6,197 nucleotides of DNA from Acidimicrobiaceae bacterium (GTDB lineage: Bacteria > Actinomycetota > Acidimicrobiia > Acidimicrobiales > MedAcidi-G1): assembly GCA_003541675.1 (NCBI GenBank), contig DPMC01000015.1:1-6197 (forward strand). The letters run 5' to 3'. The position numbers and the translations under genes are program-made. The stretch's first letter is position 1. Every line of letters starts with the position of its first letter. The notes below the pieces were generated by a model that was given only the letters and a program-made list of their open reading frames with translations, was not told where the DNA came from and ran no database searches. Shown here in pieces: positions 5,716 to 6,197 of the stretch.

Positions 5716-5754
5716 GGAAACACCGGCAACCCGAGATCCCCGGAGTCCCTCCAC

Positions 5755-6197
5755 ATGGCCAAACAGATCCCCGAGCGGGCTCAGGTCGTCATCATCGGTG
5801 GTGGCATCGTGGGTGCCAGCATCGCCTACCACCTCACCGAGTTGGGTTGGACCGACGTCGTCCTACTGGAACGCAACACGCTAACCAGCGGCACCACCTG
5901 GCACGCCGCTGGCCTCGTGGGCTGCCTTCGGGCCACCCAGAACATGACCCGACTGGCCGCCTACTCCGCCGAGTTGTACGAGTCCCTCGAGCGCGACATG
6001 GGACATGCAACCGGCTTCAAGAAGGTCGGATCGCTCAGCGTCGCCGACAACCCGGAACGTATGGAGGAGTTGGTGCGGGGTGCCGGCATGGCCAACACGT
6101 TCGACGTTGAGGTGGAAGTCATATCCGCTGACGACCTGTGCGCCCGCTATCCGCTGTTGAACCCCGACGGCATCGTGGGAGGTGTCTGGCTACCCGG
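5755..6197 (+). CDS. FAD-dependent oxidoreductase, dimethylglycine/sarcosine dehydrogenase family (partial, 5' part)
   Basis: The first 147 residues are visible; the gene continues past the right edge, so the C-terminal half (in many relatives an aminomethyltransferase/GcvT-like domain of an approximately 800-aa protein) cannot be seen. After the start comes the Rossmann FAD motif VVIIGGGIVGASIAYHL (11-27), with GxGxxG at 15-20 and an acidic Glu39 ending the second strand. LTSGTTWHAAGLVG (43-56) is the hallmark of the dimethylglycine/sarcosine dehydrogenases; its His50 corresponds to the residue that bonds FAD covalently in mammalian dimethylglycine dehydrogenase. GFKKVGSLSVA (87-97) followed by PERMEELV is also typical. 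ATG 5755 has GGAG nine bases upstream. The enzyme should oxidise a secondary or tertiary N-methyl amine. It diverges from the aminotransferase operon and shares its control region. The exact substrate is unknown. Confidence 0.9.
   Translation, partial: MAKQIPERAQVVIIGGGIVGASIAYHLTELGWTDVVLLERNTLTSGTTWHAAGLVGCLRATQNMTRLAAYSAELYESLERDMGHATGFKKVGSLSVADNPERMEELVRGAGMANTFDVEVEVISADDLCARYPLLNPDGIVGGVWLP

Larger units (their letters stand above)
5579..5754. promoter_or_regulatory. Divergent promoter region between aminotransferase operon and oxidoreductase
   Basis: This 176-bp spacer separates the two divergent starts. It contains an AT-richer patch at about 5645-5680 in otherwise GC-rich DNA, the likely site of both promoters. 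On the minus strand TTGCTG is followed 17 bp later by TACGTT, a weak -35/-10 pair that would place the TSS beside operator B. No convincing plus-strand promoter can be fixed. The spacer also holds a CRP-like site, two candidate TetR sites and a short direct repeat, listed separately. Confidence 0.55.

Noticed and set aside
5688..5754. Possible riboswitch in the oxidoreductase leader
   Set aside because: Only one 6-bp stem is visible; no glycine, SAM or other known aptamer core could be recognised.

Overview
This is a high-GC window, with heavy G/C at third codon positions, long antisense shadow frames and frequent GTG starts. It most resembles an actinobacterium; an Acidimicrobiia-like or marine lineage is possible but cannot be shown from the sequence. 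It contains seven protein genes, all apparently intact except the last, which runs off the right edge. I see no tRNA, rRNA, CRISPR array, insertion sequence or origin.

Layout. Six genes lie on the minus strand and read right to left: a class III (PLP) aminotransferase (4208-5578), an ABC ATPase of the nitrate/sulfonate/taurine type (3350-4156), its permease (2490-3353), a phosphate acetyltransferase-type enzyme (1525-2466), a ten-helix EamA/DMT transporter (695-1492) and a TetR-family regulator (35-610). The spacings are 51 nt, a 4-nt overlap, 23 nt, 32 nt and 84 nt, so at least the first five look like one operon. On the plus strand, diverging from the aminotransferase across a 176-bp spacer, is the start of an FAD-dependent oxidoreductase of the dimethylglycine/sarcosine dehydrogenase family (5755 to the edge).

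How the genes may work together. Uptake ABC transporter, transaminase and phosphotransacetylase is the gene logic of bacterial taurine/aminosulfonate dissimilation. There a transaminase makes sulfoacetaldehyde, Xsc converts it to acetyl phosphate plus sulfite, and Pta makes acetyl-CoA. Xsc and the substrate-binding protein are not in the window, so the substrate is an inference. The divergent amine oxidoreductase suggests that an N-methylated amine may feed the same route.

Regulation. The most striking non-coding signal is a near-palindrome, ideal form GTTAGAG-N-CTCTAAC. It occurs once just upstream of the tetR gene (625-639) and once in the divergent spacer (5645-5659), identical at 14 of 17 positions. 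In both places a degenerate second copy follows exactly 21 bp further on. This looks like the operator of the TetR regulator, linking its own promoter to the aminotransferase operon and the oxidoreductase. A GTGA-N6-TCAC (CRP/GlxR-like) site lies immediately beside the second operator.
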